Source: Sternotherus odoratus
Lineage: Eukaryota; Chordata; Testudines; Kinosternidae
DNA: 64,000 nucleotides
Reading direction: 5' to 3'
Assembly: GCA_032164245.1 (NCBI GenBank)
Contig: JAVMKO010000010.1
Coordinates: 45,158,848 to 45,222,847 of the forward strand
Shown: positions 34,490-45,061 of the stretch, piece by piece
Layout: the number at the start of each line of letters is the position of its first letter
Numbering within the stretch: the first letter of the stretch is position 1
The notes under the pieces: generated by a model
Told to the model about the DNA's origin: nothing
The model's input: only the letters and a program-made list of their open reading frames with translations
Database searches by the model: none
Translations under genes and position numbers: made by a program

Positions 34490-36065
34490 AAGGGGATTTT
34501 GTAGAAATCCGCCTGAGGCAATCATGAATGTAAGTAAAGCCCAGAAAGAGTCTGTTGCTCAGAAAGGCGTTCCTTGGGAACAAGCCCTAGGTGAAGGGGG
34601 TAAGGACAGAATTTCTGTGAGGGGTGAAATGTTGCCTAAAGGAGTTCCTGAGGGAAAAATATGTAGGCAGTTTGATGCAGTTAAGAAGTGTGAAAGTAAC
34701 TGGACCGGGGAAGTTTCAGTTCCTAACAGCCAGGAGTTTTCTATAGTAAATGGATCTACAGATTTTCCTGTGGAAAAGTTCAGTGGGGATAGCTGTGAGG
34801 AGGAATTGGGAGAGCCCTATGACCAAGTGGCTGTGTTTAACCAGCTTGTTGGGGAGACACGGTTGTTCAGAGAGATGTCTCCAGGCTAATTCTGCAGGTG
34901 AACAGTTTGTGTCTCAGGCTCAGAAAGATGACTGGGTAAATGTATCACCAAATCAGCCAGGAAATTCTTTTAAGCAAAAGAGAGCAGAATTTGACCCTTC
35001 AGGGCAAGGAGGGAAAAGAGAATTTAACTTTGCAAAGGAAAACCACAAAGTGACCCTAGGAGGCTGTGACAGACCGCTCTCTCACCCCCCTCAGGAACAG
35101 GCAGGAAACCCTTTTTTGCTCCAAACAGTGCTCTTTAATTTACAGTGCAGGACCCCACCACCAATATATTCAGCTTAAAACAGTGCAGTCCTTTTAGTTA
35201 CAGCTCTACAGCTTCAGCTCTGAGTAGCTCATTTAACATACAACTCTAAGTAGCTCATTAACATATAGCTCTGAATATACAACTCTAAACAGCTACAGGG
35301 GGAGGCTGAGTCCACTACCTCCGGATGGGACTCCCTCCCCAACTGCACCCGCAGAGTGAGTATTAAACAGCTTTAGATACAGCTCTGGATAGCTCAACAA
35401 ACATACCACTCTGGATCGCTCATGCCACCCCCCCTGGGCTTCCTTCCTGGCAGCCTTATATCCCCCAGAGGAGGCTGCCAGGTGCAACTCATGCAGGCTG
35501 ATTGCCCTGCAAGCCAGGTGGCTAATTAGCCTTCCTGCAAGGGAGGTTTGCAGAGGGCCTTTCTCCCTCTTAAAGGGGCGGCAGGCTGGGTCAAGCCCAC
35601 CCTGCCACAAGGCCAAAATTCTAATGGTATTGACCCAAAGGCATGGATTGACAAACCTAATTGTAAATGGACACTTACAATGGAATTGTTGTTGTTACTA
35701 ATGGTGATTTGTGTAACTACTGTGTTATTACCTGAAACTGTAAAATTGTACAATGGGCCTAGTCTTGTAAAAAATCCTTTGGACATGTCAAGAGAAATAC
35801 AGGGGAACACACTTTATGTAAAGAGGCCTTGTTCTATTGATGTGTCACAGTTAAGGCCTGTGAACAGTGGTGAGACTTTCCAAAGGAAAAAGACATTCCA
35901 CACCTGATGGGCAATGTAAAAAGGGAAACTGAGGCACACTACCATATTGTTTCCATGGCTAAGTGCCAAGATTGCTGTGCTATGGACAACATTGATATCT
36001 ATATTAATTTGATGGTACTTGGGTTCCAAACATTTGCCAGAGCTTGTATGTATAAAGTAGCTGTT
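34490..36065 (+). pseudogene. Remainder of element B coding region, broken
   Basis: Frames 34449-34889 and 34750-35178 continue the same Glu/Ser/Lys-rich style with frame changes. The frame 35548-35907 contains a hydrophobic stretch of about 18 residues (MELLLLLMVICVTTVLL, near 35680-35735) followed by a polar segment, which could be a membrane anchor. The solo LTR 35065-35609 interrupts it and the frame resumes on the far side. The region runs into the assembly gap. Confidence 0.45.
35065..35609. mobile_element. Solo LTR inside element B
   Basis: Starts TGTGACAGACCG and ends CCCTGCCACA, with the exact 4-bp duplication AGGC at 35061-35064 and 35610-35613. Repeated phrases such as AGCTCATTAACATA and TACAACTCTAA occur near its left end. 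It lies within a repeat that lies within provirus A, a third nesting level. Confidence 0.8.
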
Positions 36066-36265
36066 NNNNNNNNNNNNNNNNNNNNNNNNNNNNNNNNNNN
36101 NNNNNNNNNNNNNNNNNNNNNNNNNNNNNNNNNNNNNNNNNNNNNNNNNNNNNNNNNNNNNNNNNNNNNNNNNNNNNNNNNNNNNNNNNNNNNNNNNNNN
36201 NNNNNNNNNNNNNNNNNNNNNNNNNNNNNNNNNNNNNNNNNNNNNNNNNNNNNNNNNNNNNNNNN
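36066..36265. other. Assembly gap (200 N)
   Basis: Exactly 200 undetermined bases. The nine bases GTAGCTGTT occur immediately before and immediately after the gap, so the two sides may overlap. Confidence 1.
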
Positions 36266-39200
36266 GTAGCTGTTTTCTTTAGCTCTTGGCAAGGTCACAT
36301 AACATAAACCCACAGATGGGGGAGCTTTTGGGATGCAGTCAGTGCTGTTTTGTCATCCCTTCCTGCATCAATTTTGCGTTGGGGGTATTTCTGTTCCCTG
36401 GGCAGGAGCTTCCGACTGAGGTATAGGATTGGGTGGTCTTCTCCATCTATCATCTGGGACAGCACTGCTCCTAGCCCTACTTCAGAGGCATTAGTCTGTA
36501 ACAAAAACTCCTTCTCCCAATTCGGGGCTATTAGCACGGGGTCGGTGCAGAGGGCCGTCCGCAGATCCCTAAACGCCTCTTCTGCTGAATTCGACCATTT
36601 CACGATGTCCGGGCCACGGGCTCTCGTCAGGTCAGTTAGTGGGCATGCCCGGGCGGCAAAATGGGGAATGAACCGTCGATAATACCCGACCAACCCCAGG
36701 AACGCCCTGACCTGCTTCTTCCGGACTGGTCGTGGCCACTTCTGGATCGCCTCTAACTTGTTAAGCTGGGGTCTTACCAGGCCTCTCCCCACTATATACC
36801 CGAGGTATTTGGCTTCTGCTAGTCCAATTGAGCACTTGGCGGGATTTGCAGTCAAGCCGGCCTTCCTCAGGGTGTCTAGCACTGCCTCCACCTTCCCCAA
36901 GTGTGTCTCCCAGTCGGGGCTATGGATAATCACATCGTCTAAATAAGCGGTTGCGTACTTACGATGCGGCCGCAGCAGTTTGTCCATAAGCCGCTGGAAG
37001 GTGGCGGGGGCCCCATGTAACCCAAATGGGAGGACCGTGTACTGGAACAAACCCTCTGGAGTGGCAAAGGCTGTTTTCTCCTTGTCCGCCGGGGCCAGGG
37101 GGATCTGCCAGTAGCCTTTGGTCAGGTCCAGGGTGGAAAGGAACCGTGCTGTTCCTAATCGGTCAATCAGCTCATCTATTCGTGGTAACGGATATGCATC
37201 GAACCGGGAAACGTCGTTTAGCCTCCGGAAGTCATTGCAGAATCGTACACTGCCATCGGGCTTGGGTACCAGGACCACGGGACTGGACCACTGGCTATGG
37301 GACTCTTCTATGACTCCTAATTTTAGCATTTTCCGGACTTCTGTTCCAATCATTTCCCTTTTTGCCTCTGGGATCCGGTAGGGCTTGACATACACCTTTA
37401 CCCCAGGCTCCTTGTGGATGTGGTGGCATACCTCCCTGGTTCGGCCTGGCTTCTCCGAGAACACGTCCGGGTGGCGTCTGATCATGCTGATCACTTCTTC
37501 TCTTTGGTTTGGGGTCAGCTCGGGGGATATCCCTACCTGGCTAGGCGGGTTCCCTTCCTGGGGGGTTGCTCCGAGCGCGACTACTTGAGCCTCTCTATCC
37601 TGCCAAGGCTTCAGTAGGTTTACGTGATAGATCTGCTCCGGCTTTCGGCGTCCCGGCTGTCGGACCTTATAGTCTACGTCCCCCACGGCTTCGATCACCT
37701 GATAGGGCCCTTGCCAGTGGGCTAACAGTTTACTTTCAGCCGTGGGTACAAGCACCATTACCCGGTCCCCCACCTGGAACGTCCGGCTCAACGCCTGACG
37801 ATCATAGTACGTCCGCTGGGCTTCTTGGGCCTTCTTCATGTGCTCTCGCACTATGGGGGTGACCTGAGCTATCCTCGCTCTCATCCGTAACACAGTGACA
37901 TTTCTCCCCGGATTCGGCTGTTCTTCCCAACCCTCCTTGGCTATATCGAGTATGCCCCGAGGGTGGCGTCCATATAACAACTCAAATGGAGAGAATCCCG
38001 TGGAGGCCTGCGGTACCTCCCTCACTGCAAACAGTAGGTAGGGGAGCAGGGTGTCCCAATCCTTCCCGTCCCGGCTCACTACCTTCCATATCATGCTCTT
38101 CAATGTCCTATTGAAGCGTTCGACCAGACCGTCAGTCTGAGGATGGTAAACCGACGTCCTCAGGGTCCGCACTTGGAGCATGTCGCATAAGTCCTTCATC
38201 AGTTTAGACACAAAGGGGGTCCCTTGATCGGTTAGGATCTCCTTGGGTATCCCTACTCGGGAGAAAATCTGCACCAACTCCCGGCCTATGGTCTTGGACA
38301 TCGTGTTCCGTAGGGGCACAGCTTCCGGGTATCGGGTGGCATAGTCTAGCACAACCAGTATGTGTTGATGGCCCCGGGCAGATTTCTCTAGTGGGCCTAC
38401 CAGGTCCATAGCGATACTCTCAAAGGGGACTTCAATGATGGGCATAGGTACCAACGGGGCCCGTAAGTGCGGCCAGGGGGCATGCAATTGGCAGTCCGGG
38501 CAGGAGGCGCAATACCGCCGGACAGCCGCGTAGACTCCTGGCCAAAAAAATCTTTTCAGGACCCGATCGAGGGTTTTATCTAACCCTAGGTGGCCCCCGA
38601 AGAGGTGGCTATGGGCTAGGTCCATCACGCCTCTCTGGTGTTTCTGTGGAACCAAGAGTTGTTCTATGGTTTGGTCCGACATCCGGACTACTCTGTATAA
38701 CAGGTCCCCCTTTATTACATAATACGGCCCTCGGCCCTTAACTTTCCCTTCTACCGGGACTCCATTCACCTCAACTACTTCCTTCTGGATATTGTGGTAG
38801 GCTGGATCATTGGCTTGATCCTGCCCAAAGCCTTCCATTGACGGGCCAATTGGCCCCAGCTCCGGGGGATCTACCCCTGACTCCCTCTTGGGGTCAGTCT
38901 GGGGGGCACTAGGTCCGGCGTCAGGCTCCCCCACAGCTCGCCGAGCCCTCTTCCCCCTGGGGCTTACTTGTTCCCCTAACAGCGCAACCCTTCGGTACTG
39001 GGTCAAAAACTTCATCCCCAACTCCTTAGCTGCCCTTCTCTCCCTCCGAGACTTCTTGGGTCCCCCCGGCATGGAAAATAGCCCTGGGTCAAATTCTCGG
39101 AAGGCCGGGGGCCCGTGATCCCTTGGCACCATCTCCTGGTTCTTGGCACTAACACCTTCTGCCTCCCTTCCGGGGAGCAGGTTATCGAACCCCAGGAAGT

Positions 39201-40497
39201 CTCACCCAATCAGGACTGGGTAGGGGAGCTTCGGGACTACCCCCACCATTACCTTCGTGGGGTTTCCCAGGATGTCTATACTTACGGGGATGGTGGGGTA
39301 ATAATTAACATCCCCATGTACACAGGATACTCCTGAGCGCTTGGCCCGGGACAGTTGGTCTCGCCCGACCAGCTTCCCCGAAACCAGCGTGACCGCACTC
39401 CCGGAGTCTACTAACGCGGTGGTACTAATGCCGTTCATCTTAATGGGCCGGGTGTATCTATGGGGGGCCACCGCGACCCCCACCTGACTTATTAGGACAC
39501 ATGGACCTTCTATCCCCCCCAGGTCGCATTGCATGGGTTCTGCCTGGTTTGGGCACTGGGCCGCTATATGCCCTACTTCCCCACATGCGTAGCAGCGTAT
39601 ACCCGCTCGGGCTAGCACCCTGGTTTTTGGGCTGTTAGGCCTTACCCCCCGAGTCTCGTTCCCCCAGTCCCCAAGCTTCTCCATGCTTTCAGGCTGATCC
39701 CCAGCCTCTTTTCCCCCCTCCATGTATCGGCTTGGGGTCATGGTACTCCAGGGTTTTGGCCCTGGGCCCTGCCTCCTATTCGGGCGCACTCCTTCCTTGG
39801 TAGTCCGAGGCAGCTCCTGGGAGGCTAGGTGTCTCTCCACGAGGGCTACTAGTTCATCATAGGAGGAGGGATCGTTCTTACGGACTCAACCCCTTATGTT
39901 GGGGGGCAACCCCTGCATATACCTGTCCCGAACTAGGATTTCCACCACTTTCTCTGGGCTGAGGGTCTCAGGCTGCAGCCACTTCCGGGCGAGGTGGATC
40001 AAGTCGAACAGCTGGGTCCTCGGTGGCTTGTCGGACTTGTACCTCCAGTCGTGGAACTGCTGGGCTCTCAGGGCTGGCGTCATTCCCGCCCTTGCCAGGA
40101 TTTCGGCCTTCAGCTGGGGATAATCCATAGCGGCCTCGGTTGCCAGATCAAAGTAGGCCTTCTGGGCCTCTCCGCACAGAAAAGGGGCCAGGATGCTTGC
40201 CCACTGCTCCCGGGGCCAGGCCTCTCGCAGGGCTGTCCTCTCGAATGCGAGAAGGTAGGCCTTGGTATCGTCGTCCACCGTCATTTTCTGTAAATAGTTG
40301 CTTGCCCGCAGCGGCCGGGCGTTGGGGCCCCCATGGGCCATGGTGCCCAGGACCCTTACCTGTTTTACTAACTCCTGCAGTGTGGCTCGGTCCTGGGCTT
40401 CCTGGGACATCAGCAATTGGTTGGTTTCTTGCTGCACTCTAACAGCCTCCTGCTGGGCCGCAGTGGCCTGAACCAGTGCCTTCACCACCTCCTCCAT
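36266..40497 (-). CDS. Gag-protease-integrase-RT polyprotein of provirus A, two internal stops
   Basis: One minus-strand frame runs from ATG 40497 to about 36295, broken only by TGA at 39886-39888 and 39202-39204; both could be CGA to TGA changes. Order: N-terminal coiled coil; SCAN-like capsid region (helical, [20 protein letters not shown], about 39950-40020); CCHC zinc knuckle [14 protein letters not shown] (about 39594-39553); aspartic protease with VDSGSA (about 39408); integrase zinc finger (HLG, CPDC), then core with MDLVGPL, LTDQG and VERFN; RT with YLDDVI; RNase H start with [13 protein letters not shown]. The protein replicates and inserts the element. The RNase H first acidic residue reads Asn, and sequence after REQKY (near 36385) is unrelated, from the nested element. 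Confidence 0.85.
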
Positions 40498-40583
40498 TTT
40501 CTCTCTCTTTATTTATTTATTTTTTTTAATGGGGGGGGGGTTCACCCTGGTCGAGGGGTATTGCCACCAAGTCTACTCACGAT

Positions 40584-40601
40584 CCCACCTCTGACACCAC
40601 G
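40584..40601 (-). other. Primer-binding site of provirus A (tRNA-Leu-like)
   Basis: On the minus strand TGGTGTCAGAGGTGGGAT begins two bases after the 5' LTR. It resembles the complement of a tRNA-Leu 3' end. Confidence 0.6.
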
Positions 40602-40979
40602 TGGGGCAAGGGGGTCCCCCCGGGCACCCCAGACTCAAGTCCTTTGAGCAGTTCTCCCTGGCTGGGTTTGGCTTCTCACCAGTGATGGAGGGAAACTCCC
40701 TCCTGCTTCCCTGCCTGCTGGCAGCCTCTCTGTATCTGCCTCTCCTTTACCTCCTTCTGCTTTCAGAAAACTCACTCTTCTAACTCCTACTGCCTCCAAA
40801 CGCACTCCTCAACTCCCACACCCCTCTCTGGGGGGGAAGTCTCTTTAAAGGGCTCTGACAGCCTCCTTAACTGGTCTCAGCTGCCCCTGCTTCTGGCTGC
40901 GGCAGCCTTGCTCAGCTGGACCTAATTTAACCTGCAGTTACCCCTCTCACCACAACTTTCCAGCCCTGGGTTTACCACA
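40602..40979 (-). repeat. 5' LTR of element A
   Basis: 378 bp; partner of 31525-31908. The outer edge is followed by the target duplication GTGG. Confidence 0.9.
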
Positions 40980-40983
40980 GTGG

Positions 40984-41736
40984 ACACCCAGCGGGAGCGG
41001 AGGGAGGTGGTGAAGGGGGGAGAACTGTGTCTTCCTGGGGGCAGGATGCCGACCCTGCTCCTGTAATGGCCGAGGGTTTGAATTTGAATCCGGGGAACCA
41101 ATCGGCGGAGAGGAAGATGGTCATGGAAATGCAACTAACCTGGCTAGCAGGGGGAAAAGAGGTTGGGCTCAAAATGCCTGCCTGTTAGCAAAGCCCTGGG
41201 GTGGGGTGGGACAGAGTGCTGTTCCCCTCCCCCCTGCACACCGGAGAGAGAGCTCACAGCATGACTCCACTGGGACAGATTCCTGGAGGAGAAGGGAGTC
41301 CTGTACCGGGAATGGGCTCCCAGAGGGGAAGTGGAACTGTGGGAGAATCAGGAGGCAGCAGCTGGTGCCCAAAAGTATTGGCACAGGCTATTGTACTCAG
41401 AGCCAGCCAAAGTGGAGAGAATCAGAGATTGGCCGGTCTCCAGGCTTCTCTTGAGATAGCGGAGTACCACTGGCGGGTTGTACCCCAGGTTAGCTACCTA
41501 GTTGCCCCAATTTCAGAGCTAGGGAAGAAGAGTGACCAAGACAAGGTGATCTGGGAACAAAGCGTGCCAGAGGGCTCTCTGTGCACTGAAGAAGGCGCTA
41601 ATCCAGGGCCTGGTGTAACTCCTACCCAGGAGTGGGAGAAATAATGGGGCACCCAGGAAAACATTGGTGAGGTCGAACTTCCCCAGCTCACTGGCTAAAG
41701 TAACCTTGCTCAGTTCGTTCTCGAAGAGGGGAGATC
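40984..41736 (+). pseudogene. Pol remnant of Gypsy element C
   Basis: Degraded coding text: an integrase N-terminal phrase (EEKGVLYREWAPRG, about 41285-41330) is followed almost directly by RT connection text (AKVERIRDWPVS near 41410, then LVAPISELGKKS and DKVIWEQ at 41495-41560). RT palm and most of integrase are deleted. A purine-rich tract GAAGAGGGGAGAT precedes the LTR. Confidence 0.6.
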
Positions 41737-42414
41737 TGTGACAAAGTAGGAATACTGTGTGTGTGTGCCTCAGTTTCCCCTATGCATTTCTTAAGTGTCT
41801 ATGTGAAGGAATAGGGGCTAACAGTGTGAACATGCAAGCACAGTCTCTCTGCAGGTGTCCTTACCTGATGTTGTAATTTGACCCCAAGTGGGGGAGGGAG
41901 GTCACCTGACCTGGCTGAGCCAGGGGGAAGGAGGGGCTGGAGAGAGTGAGTTTTCAGTTTGGAGTCTGCAACTGGCTGGAAAGATGTTTTAGAATCTGAA
42001 GCTGTGTGGGCAGAAGGGAGGCAGGCCCAGGCAGGGTCTAGCCTCCCTTGGGCCCCCAAAATGGATCCAGCTGAGGGGATCGGGGGGCTACAAGCTCGGT
42101 GTTAAACCATGTACCTGTCGACGATTAAACCTCTGTTTTACTGGCTGGCTGAGAGTCACGTTTGACTATGGATTTGGGGTGCAGAATCCATGGGCTCCCT
42201 CAGGACCCTGCCCAGGCGGGTTTGCTGGGGGATGCACACGGAGGGGCAGAAGTTGCTGAATGCTCTGAGGTCAGATCCAGGAAGGTGGAAGTGGGTGCCC
42301 CTCAAGCTCCTAGCCTTGGAAACAGGCTGTGTACGGAGAAGGGACCCTTCACCCGAAGTCCTGTCTGGCTTCCTAGGGAGTGGTTCCAGACCATTGCCCG
42401 GGCACTCTGTGACA
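41737..42414 (+). mobile_element. 3' LTR of element C
   Basis: Runs from TGTGACAAAGTAGG to GCACTCTGTGACA (678 bp). It contains CCTCAGTTTCCCCTATGC near the left end and CCAGCTGAGGGGATCGG in the middle. The same family appears inverted at 15881-16465. Confidence 0.75.
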
Positions 42415-43494
42415 GCTACACAGGGGCCCCGGTGGGTTATCACCCAGAGGAGCCGCCAGAATATGTGTAGGCAGTGGATCTGTTTCCTTCCCAGATTTGT
42501 TCTTTCACAAATACCTGGAAGACTAAATGCCTGTTGCACTAATGCACTTTTGTGTTGCACCAGTAAACCGAAGGCAGACCATGCTAGAAAGATGGTGCTT
42601 GCTCTGGATAATGCTGCTGGCAGAGCTAACTTGCACTTACTGACTTTAACTGATCAATCAGCCCCTCGTGAGAACACGTATTTAATGACCTCATAATCAA
42701 TGTGCATTATAGCAATTGGACACTGGGAAAGGCAAATGTTTGGTTAGGAATATCCAGCACAGCACAAGCAAGTAAATTCTGCTCTGGTGACTGCTGTGGT
42801 TTAAAAGCACGCGGGGTCTTCGAGGAAATGTATGAGGCAGAGCAGGGGAGGGCTGGACAACTTTGGAAACAGGTGGTGGGCTGCCATCCGGACTCTACTG
42901 CGGGTTTTGGTTTATGCAACTGGTGGCACACAGCTTTGCATGCTCTCTAACTTTGGTTGATCTCTTCCCCACTTGAGAGCTTCCTCTTCCCTTTGCTGGG
43001 TGCCTGAGCCAGAGATTCCCCACCAGAGGGCTCCTTGCCCGTGCTCCTGAGGCTCTCTCCCAATGGGGAGGTGGCTGGTTGTGTCAGGGAGAACGTCTGT
43101 GCTCTGGGATAGGCTTCGGGAGAGTTTCTGTGACTGGAATGACTTGTGTTCAGAATAGCACCTGCCAGCCAAGGCTCTCCAGTGAGTACAACAGTGACTA
43201 ATGCAAGACTCAGGCTGTCCTGGAAGTGAGGGGCATGGAGAGTGTCTATAGTGTGGTGGGGATGGACCTCCTTAATACAGAACGACATTCCCTGTGTTTG
43301 GAACTCCAGGCTGTGTCCTCACACAGCTGGTGTAAACTGGTGAAGATTCCTTGAAGTCCATGGAGCGATGCTGAGTTTCACCAGCTGGGAAACTGGCTTT
43401 ATTGCGCTGTTCTGGGAGCTGATTCAGGAGTTATGCCCGAGGGGATGGGGCAGTTAACATTTGTTCATGGTGGTATCGCTATGTGTCAAACAGT
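42415..43494. other. Probable ECI1 last intron; nothing recognised
   Basis: No further ECI1 exon, named repeat or long frame is visible in these 1.1 kb. Confidence 0.4.
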
Positions 43495-43870
43495 GTTGAC
43501 AAAGGGCATTGGTTTTTAAGGCCAGAAGGGACCACTGTGATCTTCCAGTCTGATCTGTACAGCACAGGCCAGAGAAGTTCACCTGGTTATCCCTGCACTG
43601 AGTCCATCACATGTGTTTGACAGAAGCGTCTTCCAGAAAGGAGTCCAGTCCGGCTTCGGGCACACCAAGAGATGGAGAACCCACCACTTCCCTTGGGAGG
43701 GTACTGTGGGGTTAATCACCCTCACTGTTAACGTGTGCCTCGTTTCCAATTTGGCTTTGTCTGCCTTCAGCTTCCAGCTCTTGGTTCTTGGTCTGTCGTT
43801 CCCTGTTAGAATCAAGTGTGTGTTAGGATCCAGTATCCTTTTCTCCAGGAAGGTAATTACACCCGGGGTC
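43495..43870 (-). mobile_element. CR1 LINE fragment
   Basis: Reads as antisense CR1: GGCCAGAAGGGACCACTGTG, TCCAGTCTGATCTGTACAGC, AGATGGAGAACCCACCACTT and CCAATTTGGCTTTGTCTGCC. It lies in the intron just before the ECI1 terminal exon. Confidence 0.75.
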
Positions 43871-43947
43871 TACTGCTGACAGGTGGACCTCTGGCTGTAA
43901 TGTACGCTGACCCTGCGCGGCCAACGTGCTCTCTCTCTACTCCACAG

Positions 43948-44114
43948 ACCACGCCCGTCAGATCACCAAGTCCATGATGAGGAAGTCGACTGTGGACCGT
44001 CTGCTCACCCACCGCGAATCTGACATTCAGAACTTTGTCAGCTTCATCACGAAAGACTCCATTCAAAAGTCTCTCCAGATGTACATGGAGCTGCTAAAGC
44101 AGAGGAGAGGCTGA
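43948..44114 (+). CDS. ECI1: Terminal coding exon of enoyl-CoA delta isomerase 1 (partial gene)
   Basis: The acceptor CTCTACTCCACAG precedes a 54-residue frame ending in TGA at 44112-44114. The protein text (ITKSMMRKSTVDRLL, SDIQNFVSFITKDS, IQKSLQMYMELLKQ) matches the C-terminal helices of vertebrate ECI1, the mitochondrial crotonase-fold enzyme that moves cis or trans 3-double bonds to trans-2 during beta-oxidation of unsaturated fatty acids. The exon begins in phase 1 (two bases before the first full codon), so at least one upstream coding exon is required; I found none between 18.3 and 43.9 kb. It lies tail to tail with DNASE1L2, as in human. Either the 5' part is missing or rearranged, or it lies beyond the window with DNASE1 between. 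Confidence 0.85.
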
Positions 44115-44366
44115 GGAAGCTGCCTGCTCCCCCATGGGGTCGCTGGCCTGGAAGACTGAAGAGCCATATGCCAACCTCCGAACACCCTGCAATAGCCTTA
44201 GATTTGTAAAATGAAATATTTTTCAGTATAATCAATCTGATTTATCCTGGCTGCCACCTTAACTTCCTGTTCCTAGCCTCTCACTCTAGTGCTCTGTCTT
44301 ATGGTGCCTTACTGATGCCTTCTTCCTGAAGGGCTGCAGGAAATGTTTGACTGGATGATCCAAGTA

Positions 44367-44372
44367 AATAAA
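44367..44372 (+). terminator. ECI1 poly(A) signal 1
   Basis: AATAAA 253 nt past the ECI1 stop. Confidence 0.5.
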
Positions 44373-44485
44373 TGAGTGGTCAGCCCACTGCTGCTGTGAA
44401 ACATCATCCGCTGGCATGACTGGGGCCTGCTGGCGCTCAGATATTTGCCTTCCGAAAAGCGTGAATGTTAAAAATGTGAATTGTC

Positions 44486-44491
44486 AATAAA
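44486..44491 (+). terminator. ECI1 poly(A) signal 2
   Basis: AATAAA 372 nt past the stop, followed by TGTCTTG, a GT-rich downstream element. The more likely main site. Confidence 0.6.
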
Positions 44492-44526
44492 ATGTCTTGA
44501 AAGGAGGACACTTGAGAGAGGGATGC

Positions 44527-44532
44527 TTTATT
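44527..44532 (-). terminator. Opposing poly(A) signal, candidate for DNASE1L2
   Basis: TTTATT on the plus strand is AATAAA on the minus strand, about 1060 nt past the DNASE1L2 stop and 35 bp from the ECI1 signal. An earlier minus-strand AATAAA lies in the LTR at 45143-45148. Confidence 0.45.
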
Positions 44533-45061
44533 TTCCACGTGGGCTGTGTCTGTCCATACTGGGCACTAACTAAACGTTCCAGCTCCTCCACGCTGGGGAG
44601 TGACTGACAGCCAGGCAGCTGCAGGCAAAGGGGTGGTTTCCCTTCACCTGAGGCCACAAGTTACAGTGTTCACACATGCAGTAAGTGTGGATAAGGAAAC
44701 CCTGGGACCAAGTGCGTCCTTCCTGGCAAGTATTGCTTGGAAATCAGGCTGCAGTTGGAATCCAGCCCAGGTTCATAGCAGCTGACGGTCACTGTGCTCT
44801 GATAGATGGAAGGTGCTGCCGAGGGCTGAATGGGACTGGTAGATTGAACCCCGCTTACAACTGGACTGCTGCAGAGTCAGGCTGTGACGGGTGACAGATG
44901 GGCCTGCCAGTTGCTTGTGCTGGTTGTCCTGTGGCTAAGGACCTCAGGCATCAGGGCTGCCACGCCAGCATCTTTCACTAACGTGGCATTGACCCAAACC
45001 CCTGCTGCACGAGGAGGGCTGGATCGGCCAATGCTGTTGTCCTGCAGGGGTGGCAAATGCT
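44533..45061. other. Short intergenic spacer between ECI1 and DNASE1L2
   Basis: No exon or named repeat seen. It would be transcribed as DNASE1L2 3' UTR if the distal poly(A) signal is used. Confidence 0.35.

Larger units (their letters stand above)
31525..40979 (-). mobile_element. Gmr1-like Gypsy provirus A, two LTRs, nested insertions
   Basis: The 3' LTR (31525-31908) and 5' LTR (40602-40979) on the minus strand share their sequence almost throughout. The identical 4-bp duplication GTGG flanks the element (31521-31524 and 40980-40983). A G-rich polypurine tract adjoins the 3' LTR (31910-31925). A primer site TGGTGTCAGAGGTGGGAT, close to tRNA-Leu complement, adjoins the 5' LTR. Domain order is gag, protease, integrase, RT, RNase H. 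A second element is nested in RNase H (32129-36385). The host site is element C. Confidence 0.9.

Noticed and set aside
35065..35609. Repeated AGCTC-TTAACATA phrases as a regulatory array
   Set aside because: They fall wholly within a solo LTR and are irregular.
36295..39132. 945-codon frame as a domesticated host gene
   Set aside because: It is in frame with gag and protease of a provirus with LTRs and a target duplication, and ends in foreign sequence; no sign of host use.
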